A stretch of 64,000 nt of DNA from Smittia aterrima (taxonomy: Eukaryota; Arthropoda; Insecta; Diptera; Chironomidae), in contig CP093831.1 in assembly GCA_033063855.1 (NCBI GenBank), forward strand, positions 18,724,001-18,788,000. Direction: 5' to 3'. Below, in pieces: positions 32,101 through 44,700 of the stretch (positions are counted from its first letter, which is position 1; every line of letters starts with the position of its first letter). Both the position numbers and the translations under genes were made by a program. The notes below the pieces were generated by a model. That model did no database searches, was not told the DNA's origin, and saw only the letters and a list, made by a program, of their open reading frames with translations.

Positions 32101-35100
32101 TTTGAAAATTTTTTTTTGCTCAGGAAGGAAAAAGTTGAAAACCAAAAAAAAATTTTTTTGCTCGGAAACGAAAAATTTGATTAACAACGAGCTCATTTGT
32201 ATTGAATTTGAGCAAAATGAACGATAAAGAGGTTTTTAAAGCCATAACTTTGGTTTTAAAAAATTTTTTTTTGCTCGGAAAGGAAATAGTTGAAAACCAA
32301 AAAAAAATTTTTTTGCTCGGAAACGAAAAATTTGATTAACAACGAGCTCATTTGTATTGAATTTGAGCAAAATGAACGATAAAGAGGTTTTTAAAGCCAT
32401 AACTTTGGTTTTGAAAAATTTTTTTTTTGCTCAGAAAGGAAAAAGTTGAAATTAAAAAAAAATTTTTTTGCTCGGAAACGAAAAATTTGATTAACAACGA
32501 GCTCATTTGTATTGAATTTGAGCAAAATGAACGATAAAGAGGTTTTTAAAGCCATAACTTTGGTTTTAAAAAATTTTTTTTTTGCTCAGAAAGGAAGTAG
32601 TTGAAAACCAAAAAAAAAATTTTATGCTCGGAAACGAAAAATTTGATTAACAACGAGCTCATTTGTATTGAATTTGAGCAAAATGAACGATAAAGAGGTT
32701 TTTAAAGCCATAACTTTGGTTTTGAAATTTTTTTTATTTGCTCAGGAAGGAAAAAGTTGAAAACCAAAAAAAAATTTTTTTGCTCGGAAACGAAAAATTT
32801 GATTAACAACGAGCTCATTTGTATTGAATTTGAGCAAAATGAACGATAAAGAGGTTTTTAAAGCCATAACTTTGGTTTTGAAAAAATTTTTTTTTGCTCA
32901 GAAAAGAAAAAGTTGAAAACCAAAAAAAAATTTTTTTGCTCGGAAACGAAAAATTTGATTTACAACGAGCTCATTTGTATTGAATTTGAGCAAAATGAAC
33001 GATAAAGAGGTTTTTAAAGCCATAACTTTGGTTTTGAAATTTTTTTTATTTGCTCAGGAAGGAAAAAGTTGAAAACCAAAAAAAAAATTTTTTTGCTCGG
33101 AAACGAAAAATTTGATTAACAACGAGCTCATTTGTATTGAATTTGAGCAAAATGAACGATAAAGAGGTTTTTAAAGCCATAACTTTGGTTTTGAAAAATT
33201 TTTTTTTTGCTCAGAAAGGAAAAAGTTGAAAACAAAAAAATCGAATCGGAAACGAAAAATTTGATTAACAACGAGCTCATTTGTATTGAATTTGAGCAAA
33301 ATGAACGATAAAGAGGTTTTTAAAGCCATAACTTTGGTTTTGAAAAAATTTTTTTTTGCTCAGAAAGGAAATAGTTGAAAACCAAAAAAAAATTTTTTTG
33401 CTCGGAAACGAAAAATTTGATTAACAACGAGCTCATTTGTATTGAATTTGAGCAAAATGAACGATAAAGAAGTTTTTAAAGCCATAACTTTGGTTTTGAA
33501 AATTTTTTTTTTGCTCAGGAAGGAAAAAGTTGAAAAAAATTTTTTTGCTCTGAAACGAAAAATTTGATTAACAACGAGCTCATTTGTATTGAATTTGAGC
33601 AAAATGAACGATAAAGAGGTTTTTAAAGCCATAACTTTGGTTTTGAAAATTTTTTTTTGCTCAGAAAGGAAAAAGTTGAAAACCAAAAAAAATTTTTTTG
33701 CTCGGAAACGAAAAATTTGATTAACAACGAGCTCATTTGTATTGAATTTGAGCAAAATGAACGATAAAGAGGTTTTTAAAGCCATAACTTTGGTTTTGAA
33801 ATTTTTTTTTTGCTCAGGAAGGAAAAAGTTGAAAACCAAAAAAAAATTTTTTTGCTCGGAAACGAAAAATTTGATTAACAACGAGCTCATTTGTATTGAA
33901 TTTGAGCAAAATGAACGATAAAGAGGTTTTTAAAGCCATAACTTTGGTTTTGAAAAATTTTTTTTTGCTCAGAAAGGAAAAAGTTGAAAACCAAAAAAAA
34001 ATTTTTTTGCTCGGAAACGAAAAATTTGATTAACAACGAGCTCATTTGTATTGAATTTGAGCAAAATGAACGATAAAGAGGTTTTTAAAGCCATAACTTT
34101 GGTTTTGAAAATTTTTTTTTTGCTCAGGAAGGAAAAAGTTGAAAACCAAAAAAAAATTTTTTTGCTCGGAAACGAAAAATTTGATTAACAACGAGCTCAT
34201 TTGTATTGAATTTGAGCAAAATGAACGATAAAGAGGTTTTTAAAGCCATAACTTTGGTTTTGAAAATTTTTTTTTTGCTCAGGAAGGAAAAAGTTGAAAA
34301 CCAAAAAAAAATTTTTTTGCTCGGAAACGAAAAATTTGATTAACAACGAGCTCATTTGTATTGAATTTGAGCAAAATGAACGATAAAGAGGTTTTTAAAG
34401 CCATAACTTTGGTTTTAAAAAATTTTTTTTTTGCTCAGAAAGGAAATAGTTGAAAACCAAAAAAAAAATTTTTTGCTCGGAAACGAAAAATTTGATTAAC
34501 AACGAGCTCATTTGTATTGAATTTGAGCAAAATGAACGATAAAGAGATTTTTAAAGCCATAACTTTGGTTTTGAAAAATTTTTTTTTTGCTCAGAAAGGA
34601 AAAAGTTGAAATTAAAAAAAAATTTTTTTGCTCGGAAACGAAAAATTTGATTAACAACGAGCTCATTTGTATTGAATTTGAGCAAAATGAACGATAAAGA
34701 GGTTTTTAAAGCCATAACTTTGGTTTTAAAAAATTTTTTTTTTGCTCAGAAAGGAAGTAGTTGAAAACCAAAAAAAAAATTTTATGCTCGGAAACGAAAA
34801 ATTTGTTTAACAACGAGCTCATTTGTATTGAATTTGAGCAAAATGAACGATAAAGAAGTTTTTAAAGCCATAACTTTGGTTTTGAAAATTTTTTTTTTGC
34901 TCAGGAAGGAAAAAGTTGAAAACCAAAAAAAATTTTTTTGCTCGGAAACGAAAAATTTGATTAACAACGAGCTCATTTGTATTGAATTTGAGCAAAATGA
35001 ACGATAAAGAGGTTTTTAAAGCCATAACTTTGGTTTTGAAAAATTTTCTTTTTGCTCAGAAAAGAAAAAGTTGAAAACCAAAAAAAAATTTTTTTGCTCG

Positions 35101-37555
35101 GAAACGAAAAATTTGATTAACAACGAGCTCATTTGTATTGAATTTGAGCAAAATGAACGATAAAGAGGTTTTTAAAGCCATAACTTTGGTTTTGAAAATT
35201 TTTTTTTTGCTCAGGAAGGAAAAAGTTGAAAACCAAAAAAAAATTTTTTTGCTCGGAAACGAAAAATTTGATTAACAACGAGCTCATTTGTATTGAATTT
35301 GAGCAAAATGAACGATAAAGAGGTTTTTAAAGCCATAACTTTGGTTTTGAAAAATTTTTTTTTTGCTCAGAAAGGAAAAAGTTGAAAACAAAAAAATCGA
35401 ATCGGAAACGAAAAATTTGATTAACAACGAGCTCATTTGTATTGAATTTGAGCAAAATGAACGATAAAGAGGTTTTTAAAGCCATAACTTTGGTTTTGAA
35501 AATTTTTTTTTTTGCTCAGAAAGGAAGTAGTTGAAAACCAAAAAAAATTATTTTATGCTCGGAAACGAAAAATTTGATTAACAACGAGCTCATTTGTATT
35601 GAATTTGAGCAAAATGAACGATAAAGAGGTTTTTAAAGCCATAACTTTGGTTTTAAAAAATTTTTGTTTTGCTCAGGAAGGAAAAAGTTAAAAAAAATTT
35701 TTTTGCTCTGAAACAAAAAATTTGATTAACAACGAGCTCATTTGTATTGAATTTGAGCAAAATGAACGATAAAGAGGTTTTTAAAGCCATACCTTTGGTT
35801 TTGAAAATTTTTTTTTTGCTCAGAAAGGAAAAAGTTGAAAAAAATTTTTTTGCTCGGAAACGAAAAATTTGATTAACAACGAGCTCATTTGTATTGAATT
35901 TGAGCAAAATGAACGATAAAGAGGTTTTTAAAGCCATAACTTTGGTTTTGAAAAAATTTTTTTTTGCTCAGAAAGGAAAAAGTTGAAAACCAAATTGAAA
36001 AATTTTTTGCTCGGAAACGAAAAATTTGATTAACAACGAGCTCATTTGTATTGAATTTGAGCAAAATGAACGATAAAGAGGTTTTTAAAGCCATAACTTT
36101 GGTTTTGAAAAATTTTTTTTTTGCTCAGAAAGGAAAAAGTTGAAAACCAAAAAAAAATTTTTTTGCTCGGAAACGAAAAATTTGATTAACAACGAGCTCA
36201 TTTGTATTGAATTTGAGCAAAATGAACGATAAAGAGGTTTTTAAAGCCATAACTTTGGTTTTGAAAATTTTTTTTTGCTCAGGAAGGAAAAAGTTGAAAA
36301 CCAAAAAAAAATTTTTTTGCTCGGAAACGAAAAATTTGATTAACAACGAGCTCATTTGTATTGAATTTGAGCAAAATGAACGATAAAGAGGTTTTTAAAG
36401 CCATAACTTTGGTTTTAAAAAATTTTTTTTTGCTCGGAAAGGAAATAGTTGAAAACCAAAAAAAAATTTTTTTGCTCGGAAACGAAAAATTTGATTAACA
36501 ACGAGCTCATTTGTATTGAATTTGAGCAAAATGAACGATAAAGAGGTTTTTAAAGCCATAACTTTGGTTTTGAAAAATTTTTTTTTGCTCAGGAAGGAAA
36601 AAGTTGAAAACCAAAAAAAAATTTTTTTGCTCGGAAACGAAAAATTTGATTAACAACGAGCTCATTTGTATTGAATTTGAGCAAAATGAACGATAAAGAG
36701 GTTTTTAAAGCCATAACTTTGGTTTTGAAAAATTTTTTTTTTGCACAGAAAAGAAAAAGTTGAAAACCAAAAAAAAATTTTTTTGCTCGGAAACGAAAAA
36801 TTTGATTAACAACGAGCTCATTTGTATTGAATTTGAGCAAAATGAACGATAAAGAGGTTTTTAAAGCCATAACTTTGGTTTTGAAAAATTTTTTTTTTGC
36901 TCAGAAAGGAAAAAGTTGAAAACCAAAAAAAATTTTTTTGCTCGGAAACGAAAAATTTGATTAACAACGAGCTCATTTGTATTGAATTTGAGCAAAATGA
37001 ACGATAAAGAGGTTTTTAAAGCCATAACTTTGGTTTTGAAAAATTTTTTTTTGCTCAGAAAGGAAAAAGTTGAAAACAAAAAAATCGAATCGGAAACGAA
37101 AAATTTGATTAACAACGAGCTCATTTGTATTGAATTTGAGCAAAATGAACGATAAAGAGGTTTTTAAAGCCATAACTTTGGTTTTGAAAAAATTTTTTTT
37201 TGCTCAGAAAGGAAAAAGTTGAAAACCAAAAAAAAATTTTTTTGCTCGGAAACGAAAAATTTGATTAACAACGAGCTCATTTGTATTGAATTTGAGCAAA
37301 ATGAACGATAAAGAGATTTTTAAAGCCATAACTTTGGTTTTGAAAAATTTTTTTTTTGCTCAGAAAGGAAAAAGTTGAAATTAAAAAAAAATTTTTTTGC
37401 TCGGAAACGAAAAATTTGATTAACAACGAGCTCATTTGTATTGAATTTGAGCAAAATGAACGATAAAGAGGTTTTTAAAGCCATAACTTTGGTTTTAAAA
37501 AATTTTTTTTTTGCTCAGAAAGGAAGTAGTTGAAAACCAAAAAAAAATTTTTTAT

Positions 37556-38727
37556 TAGACTTGGCCATTATCCGGACAAAATAAAAATTGGATAATTGGA
37601 TATTTGTCCAGTAGTTTTTGTCCATTATCCGGACAATCCGGACAATTTTGGATAATTCTTAAACCCCTTTAATGCATACCTTTGTATGATTTTTATCAGT
37701 CCTGATCAAGTTTTAAAGCTTTATTATTGCAATCGCATGTTTTTAAATTATAAAGCGAATGTTTTACTTCATATTTATGAAGTAACTTTTAAGAAAACAT
37801 AATACGTGAAGCTTTTGGGAACTAGTTTTGTTTTCGTTGCCGTCCCAGCTGCTAACATCGACGACCAGTTTAAGAGGTATTAATCTGTCATTCCGTTGAA
37901 TGTCCTCAAGGATTTCATATTTCATTGGTGAATAACGAAATATTTTGATGATCTCACGCATTCGGCAGATTGAATCGTTTTAGATTTTTTCGAGCTCGTA
38001 ACTTCCTTGATCTTCTTCGTTCTTGTCTAAACAATCATCGGAAAATTCTTCACTATCATCCTGAACAGTTTTGTCATGTTTCTTCTTATCAAAAAGATTT
38101 TTAAAATAAAAATTACAAATCTTGGTTTATTTGCTTAATAAATTAACTGCATTGCATTTTCCTTTGATTTTAACTAATCTCAAATTTAAGAAAGTTTTCT
38201 CTTTTCGTTCGGTGTTTGCGTAATGCAAGTTAATATTCAGATAGCGATGATCCATCGAGAATAATTAAAAATTTCTTGGCCTGTTCTTTCAAACCCTTAA
38301 TTTTGATTTTCGTTTAGTCTTCAATTTGATGAAAGAACGACAATATTAATCATTAAATTCCTTGTCATTTGAAATATTGAAGGAAATTTTAAGACAAGAG
38401 ATTGGCGAATGAATTTGGTTCGAGCAATTTGATTGAACGTTAAATTCGATTCAAACACCATTCGAGCTACAGAAATATTTCCTTACAAATGACGACATTT
38501 CTATCTTTAACGATACGATCCCGGCAAAATTTGTTTAAAACTAACCATATTTAACGACTAGATAGCTAAAAGAAAAAAAAAATCCTAAAAAATATTTGCT
38601 AAACTCTAATTTAGAAATTTTTGTGAATTATCCATTATCCGGTCAAATTTCGTGGATAATGGACATGGATAATAGGCTTGGATTATCCGGATATTGGATA
38701 ATGGATATCCGGACAAGGCCAAGTCTA
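37556..38727. mobile_element. Degenerate hAT transposon inserted in the satellite
   Basis: Starts TAGACTTGGCCATTATCCGG and ends GGCCAAGTCTA. The outside octamers are TTTTTTAT (37548-37555) and ATTTTTAT (38728-38735), an 8-bp target duplication with one mismatch, as in hAT elements. Both ends carry clusters of ATTATCCGGACA/GGATAAT motifs, like subterminal transposase sites. The 1172-bp interior holds a transposase fragment. Satellite monomers continue in the same phase and orientation on either side. Confidence 0.85.
37764..37961 (-). pseudogene. hAT transposase fragment
   Basis: A 65-codon reading frame includes MREIIKIFRYSPMKYEILED and then PLKLVVDVSSWDGNENK. This resembles the central part of ZBED/hAT transposases, where an (R/K)xIVKFFxxSPxKxxxL helix is followed by LxLxLDxxTRWNS; TRWNS is here degraded to SSWDG. 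The DDE residues and dimerisation domain are missing, so it is non-functional. It supports the hAT call of the surrounding element. Confidence 0.55.
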
Positions 38728-41700
38728 ATTTTTATGCTCGGAAACGAAAAATTTGTTTAACAACGAGCTCATTTGTATTGAATTTGAGCAAAATGAACGA
38801 TAAAGAAGTTTTTAAAGCCATAACTTTGGTTTTGAAAATTTTTTTTTTGCTCAGGAAGGAAAAAGTTGAAAACCAAAAAAAAATTTTTTTGCTCGGAAAC
38901 GAAAAATTTGATTAACAACGAGCTCATTTGTATTGAATTTGAGCAAAATGAACGATAAAGAGGTTTTTAAAGCCATAACTTTGGTTTTGAAAAATTTTTT
39001 TTGCTCAGAAAGGAAAAAGTTGAAAACCAAAAAAAAATTTTTTTGCTCGGAAACAAAAAATTTGATTAACAACGAGCTCATTTGTATTGAATTTGAGCAA
39101 AATGAACGATAAAGAGGTTTTTAAAGCCATAACTTTGGTTTTGAAATTTTTTTTATTTGCTCAGGAAGGAAAAAGTTGAAAACCAAAAAAAAATTTTTTT
39201 GCTCGGAAACGAAAAATTTGATTAACAACGAGCTCATTTGTATTGAATTTGAGCAAAATGAACGATAAAGAGGTTTTTAAAGCCATAACTTTGGTTTTAA
39301 AAAATTTTTTTTTTGCTCAGAAAGGAAGTAGTTGAAAACCAAAAAAAAATTTTTATGTTCGGAAACGAAAAATTTGATTAACAACGAGCTCATTTGTATT
39401 GAATTTGAGCAAAATGAACGATAAAGAGGTTTTTAAAGCCATAACTTTGGTTTTGAAAATTTTTTTTTTGCTCAGGAAGGAAAAAGTTGAAAACCAAAAA
39501 AAAATTTTTTTGCTCGGAAACGAAAAATTTGATTAACAACGAGCTCATTTGTATTGAATTTGAGCAAAATGAACGATAAAGAGGTTTTTAAAGCCATAAC
39601 TTTGGTTTTGAAAAATTTTTTTTTGCTCAGAAAGGAAAAAGTTGAAAACCAAAAAAAAATTTTTTTGCTCGGAAACGAAAAATTTGATTAACAACGAGCT
39701 CATTTGTATTGAATTTGAGCAAAATGAACGATAAAGAGGTTTTTAAAGCCATAACTTTGGTTTTGAAAAATTTTTTTTTGCTCAGAAAGGAAAAAGTTGA
39801 AAACCAAAAAAAAATTTTTTTGCTCGGAAACGAAAAATTTGATTAACAACGAGCTCATTTGTATTGAATTTGAGCAAAATGAACGATAAAGAGGTTTTTA
39901 AAGCCATAACTTTGGTTTTGAAAAATTTTTTTTTTGCTCAGAAAGGAAATAGTTGAAAACCAAAAAAAAATTTTTTTGCTCGGAAACGAAAAATTTGATT
40001 AACAACGAGCTCATTTGTATTGAATTTGAGCAAAATGAACGATAAAGAGATTTTTAAAGCCATAACTTTGGTTTTGAAAAAATTTTTTTTTGCTCAGAAA
40101 GGAAAAAGTTGAAAACCAAAAAAAAATTTTTTTGCTCGGAAACGAAAAATTTGATTAACAACGAGCTCATTTGTATTGAATTTGAGCAAAATGAACGATA
40201 AAGAAGTTTTTAAAGCCATAACTTTGGTTTTGAAAAATTTTTTTTTGCTCAGAAAGGAAAAAGTTGAAAACCAAAAAAAAATTTTTTTGCTCGGAAACGA
40301 AAAATTTGATTAACAACGAGCTCATTTGTATTGAATTTGAGCAAAATGAACGATAAAGAGGTTTTTAAAGCCATAACTTTGGTTTTGAAAAATTTTTTTT
40401 TGCTCAGAAAGGAAAAAGTTGAAAACCAAAAAAAAATTTTTTTGCTCGGAAACGAAAAATTTGATTAACAACGAGCTCATTTGTATTGAATTTGAGCAAA
40501 ATGAACGATAAAGAGGTTTTTAAAGCCATAACTTTGGTTTTGAAAAATTTTTTTTTGCTCAGAAAGGAAAAAGTTGAAAACCAAAAAAAAAATTTTTTTG
40601 CTCGGAAACGAAAAATTTGATTAACAACGAGCTCATTTGTATTGAATTTGAGCAAAATGAACGATAAAGAGGTTTTTAAAGCCATAACTTTGGTTTTAAA
40701 AAATTTTTTTTTGCTCAGAAAGGAAAAAGTTGAAAACCAAAAAAAAATTTTTTGCTCGGAAACGAAAAATTTGATTAACAACGAGCTCATTTGTATTGAA
40801 TTTGAGCAAAATGAACGATAAAGAAGTTTTTAAAGCCATAACTTTGGTTTTGAAAATTTTTTTTTTGCTCAGGAAGGAAAAAGTTGAAAACCAAAAAAAA
40901 ATTTTTTTGCTCGGAAACGAAAAATTTGATTAACAACGAGCTCATTTGTATTGAATTTGAGCAAAATGAACGATAAAGAGGTTTTTAAAGCCATAACTTT
41001 GGTTTTGAAAAAATTTTTTTTTGCTCAGAAAGGAAAAAGTTGAAAACCAAAAAAAAATTTTTTTGCTCGGAAACGAAAAATTTGATTTACAACGAGCTCA
41101 TTTGTATTGAATTTGAGCAAAATGAACGATAAAGAGGTTTTTAAAGCCATAACTTTGGTTTTGAAAATTTTTTTTTGCTCAGGAAGGAAAAAGTTGAAAA
41201 CCAAAAAAAAATTTTTTTGCTCGGAAACGAAAAATTTGATTAACAACGAGCTCATTTGTATTGAATTTGAGCAAAATGAACGATAAAGAGGTTTTTAAAG
41301 CCATAACTTTGATTTTGAAAAATTTTTTTTTTGCTCAGAAAGGAAAAAAGTTGAAAACCAAAAAAAAAATTTTTGGCTCGGAAACGAAAAATTTGATTAA
41401 CAACGAGCTCATTTGTATTGAATTTGAGCAAAATGAACGATAAAGAGGTTTTTAAAGCCATAACTTTGGTTTTGAAAAATTTTTTTTTTGCTCAGAAAGA
41501 AAAAGTTGAAAACCAAAAAAAAATTTTTTTTGCTCGGAAACGAAAAATTTGATTAACAACGAGCTCATTTGTATTGAATTTGAGCAAAATGAACGATAAA
41601 GAGGTTTTTAAAGCCATAACTTTGGTTTTGAAAAATTTTTTTTTTGCTCAGAAAGGAAAAAGTTGAAAACCGAAAAAAAATTTTTTTGCTCGGAAACGAA

Positions 41701-44700
41701 AAATTTGATTAACAACGAGCTCATTTGTATTGAATTTGAGCAAAATGAACGATAAAGAGGTTTTTAAAGCCATAACTTTGGTTTTGAAAAATTTTTTTTT
41801 TGCTCAGAAAGGAAAAAGTTGAAAACCAAAAAAAAATTTTTTTGCTCGGAAACGAAAAATTTGATTAACAACGAGCTCATTTGTATTGAATTTGAGCAAA
41901 ATGAACGATAAAGAGGTTTTTAAAGCCATAACTTTGGTTTTGAAAAATTTTTTTTTGCTCAGAAAAGAAAAAGTTGAAAACCAAAAAAAAAATTTTTTTG
42001 CTCGGAAACGAAAAATTTGATTAACAACGAGCTCATTTGTATTGAATTTGAGCAAAATGAACGATAAAGAGGTTTTTAAAGCCATAACTTTGGTTTTGAA
42101 ATTTTTTTTATTTGCTCAGGAAGGAAAAAGTTGAAAACCAAAAAAAAATTTTTTTGCTCGGAAACGAAAAATTTGATTAACAACGAGCTCATTTGTATTG
42201 AATTTGAGCAAAATGAACGATAAAGAGGTTTTTAAAGCCATAACTTTGGTTTTGAAAATTTTTTTTTGCTCAGGAAGGAAAAAGTTGAAAACCAAAAAAA
42301 AATTTTTTTGCTCGGAAACGAAAAATTTGATTAACAACGAGCTCATTTGTATTGAATTTGAGCAAAATGAACGATAAAGAGGTTTTTAAAGCCATAACTT
42401 TGGTTTTGAAAAATTTTTTTTTGCTCAGAAAGGAAAAAGTTGAAAACCAAAAAAAAATTTTTTTGCTCGGAAACGAAAAATTTGATTAACAACGAGCTCA
42501 TTTGTATTGAATTTGAGCAAAATGAACGATAAAGAGGTTTTTAAAGCCATAACTTTGGTTTTGAAAAAAATTTTTTTTGCTCAGAAAAGAAAAAGTTGAA
42601 AACCAAAAAAAAATTTTTTTGCTCGGAAACGAAAAATTTGATTAACAACGAGCTCATTTGTATTGAATTTGAGCAAAATGAACGATAAAGAGGTTTTTAA
42701 AGCCATAACTTTGGTTTTGAAAATTTTTTTTTTGCTCAGAAAGGAAAAAGTTGAAAACCAAAAAAAAATTTTTTGCTCGGAAACGAAAAATTTGATTAAC
42801 AACGAGCTCATTTGTATTGAATTTGAGCAAAATGAACGATAAAGAAGTTTTTAAAGCCATAACTTTGGTTTTGAAAAATTTTTTTTTTGCTCAGAAAGGA
42901 AAAAGTTGAAAACCAAAAAAAAATTTTTTTGCTCGGAAACGAAAAATTTGATTAACAACGAGCTCATTTGTATTGAATTTGAGCAAAATGAACGATAAAG
43001 AGGTTTTTAAAGCCATAACTTTGGTTTTGAAAAATTTTTTTTTGCTCAGAAAAGAAAAAGTTGAAAACCAAAAAAAAATTTTTTTGCTCGGAAACGAAAA
43101 ATTTGATTAACAACGAGCTCATTTGTATTGAATTTGAGCAAAATGAACGATAAAGAGGTTTTTAAAGCCATAACTTTGGTTTTGAAAATTTTTTTTTGCT
43201 CAGAAAGGAAAAAGTTGAAAACCAAAAAAAAATTTTTTTGCTCGGAAACGAAAAATTTGATTAACAACGAGCTCATTTGTATTGAATTTGAGCAAAATGA
43301 ACGATAAAGAGGTTTTTAAAGCCATAACTTTGGTTTTGAAAAATTTTTTTTTTGCTCAGAAAGGAAAAAGTTGAAAACCAAAAAAAAATTTTTTTGCTCG
43401 GAAACGAAAAATTTGATTAACAACGAGCTCATTTGTATTGAATTTGAGCAAAATGAACGATAAAGAGGTTTTTAAAGCCATAACTTTGGTTTTGAAAATT
43501 TTTTTTTTGCTCAGGAAGGAAAAAGTTGAAAACCAAAAAAAATTTTTTTGCTCGGAAACGAAAAATTTGATTAACAACGAGCTCATTTGTATTGAATTTG
43601 AGCAAAATGAACGATAAAGAGGTTTTTAAAGCCATAACTTTGGTTTTGAAAAATTTTTTTTTGCTCAGAAAGGAAAAAGTTGAAAACCAAAAAAAAATTT
43701 TTTTGCTCGGAAACGAAAAATTTGATTAACAACGAGCTCATTTGTATTGAATTTGAGCAAAATGAACGATAAAGAGGTTTTTAAAGCCATAACTTTGGTT
43801 TTGAAAAATTTTTTTTTGCTCAGAAAGGAAAAAGTTGAAAACCAAAAAAAAATTTTTTTGCTCGGAAACGAAAAATTTGATTAACAACGAGCTCATTTGT
43901 ATTGAATTTGAGCAAAATGAACGATAAAGAGGTTTTTAAAGCCATAACTTTGGTTTTGAAATTTTTTTTTTTGCTCAGAAAGGAAAAAGTTGAAAACCAA
44001 AAAAAAATTTTTTTGCTCGGAAACGAAAAATTTGATTAACAACGAGCTCATTTGTATTGAATTTGAGCAAAATGAACGATAAAGAGGTTTTTAAAGCCAT
44101 AACTTTGGTTTTGAAAATTTTTTTTGCTCAGAAAGGAAAAAGTTGAAAACCAAAAAAAAATTTTTTTGCTCGGAAACGAAAAATTTGATTAACAACGAGC
44201 TCATTTGTATTGAATTTGAGCAAAATGAACGATAAAGAGGTTTTTAAAGCCATAACTTTGGTTTTGAAAAATTTTTTTTTTGCTCAGAAAGGAAAAAGTT
44301 GAAAACCAAAAAAAAATTTTTTTGCTCGGAAACGAAAAATTTGATTAACAACGAGCTCATTTGTATTGAATTTGAGCAAAATGAACGATAAAGAGGTTTT
44401 TAAAGCCATAACTTTGGTTTTGAAAATTTTTTTTTTGCTCAGGAAGGAAAAAGTTGAAAACCAAAAAAAAATTTTTTTGCTCGGAAACGAAAAATTTGAT
44501 TAACAACGAGCTCATTTGTATTGAATTTGAGCAAAATGAACGATAAAGAGGTTTTTAAAGCCATAACTTTGGTTTTGAAAAATTTTTTTTTGCTCAGAAA
44601 GGAAAAAGTTGAAAACCAAAAAAAAATTTTTTTGCTCGGAAACGAAAAATTTGATTAACAACGAGCTCATTTGTATTGAATTTGAGCAAAATGAACGATA

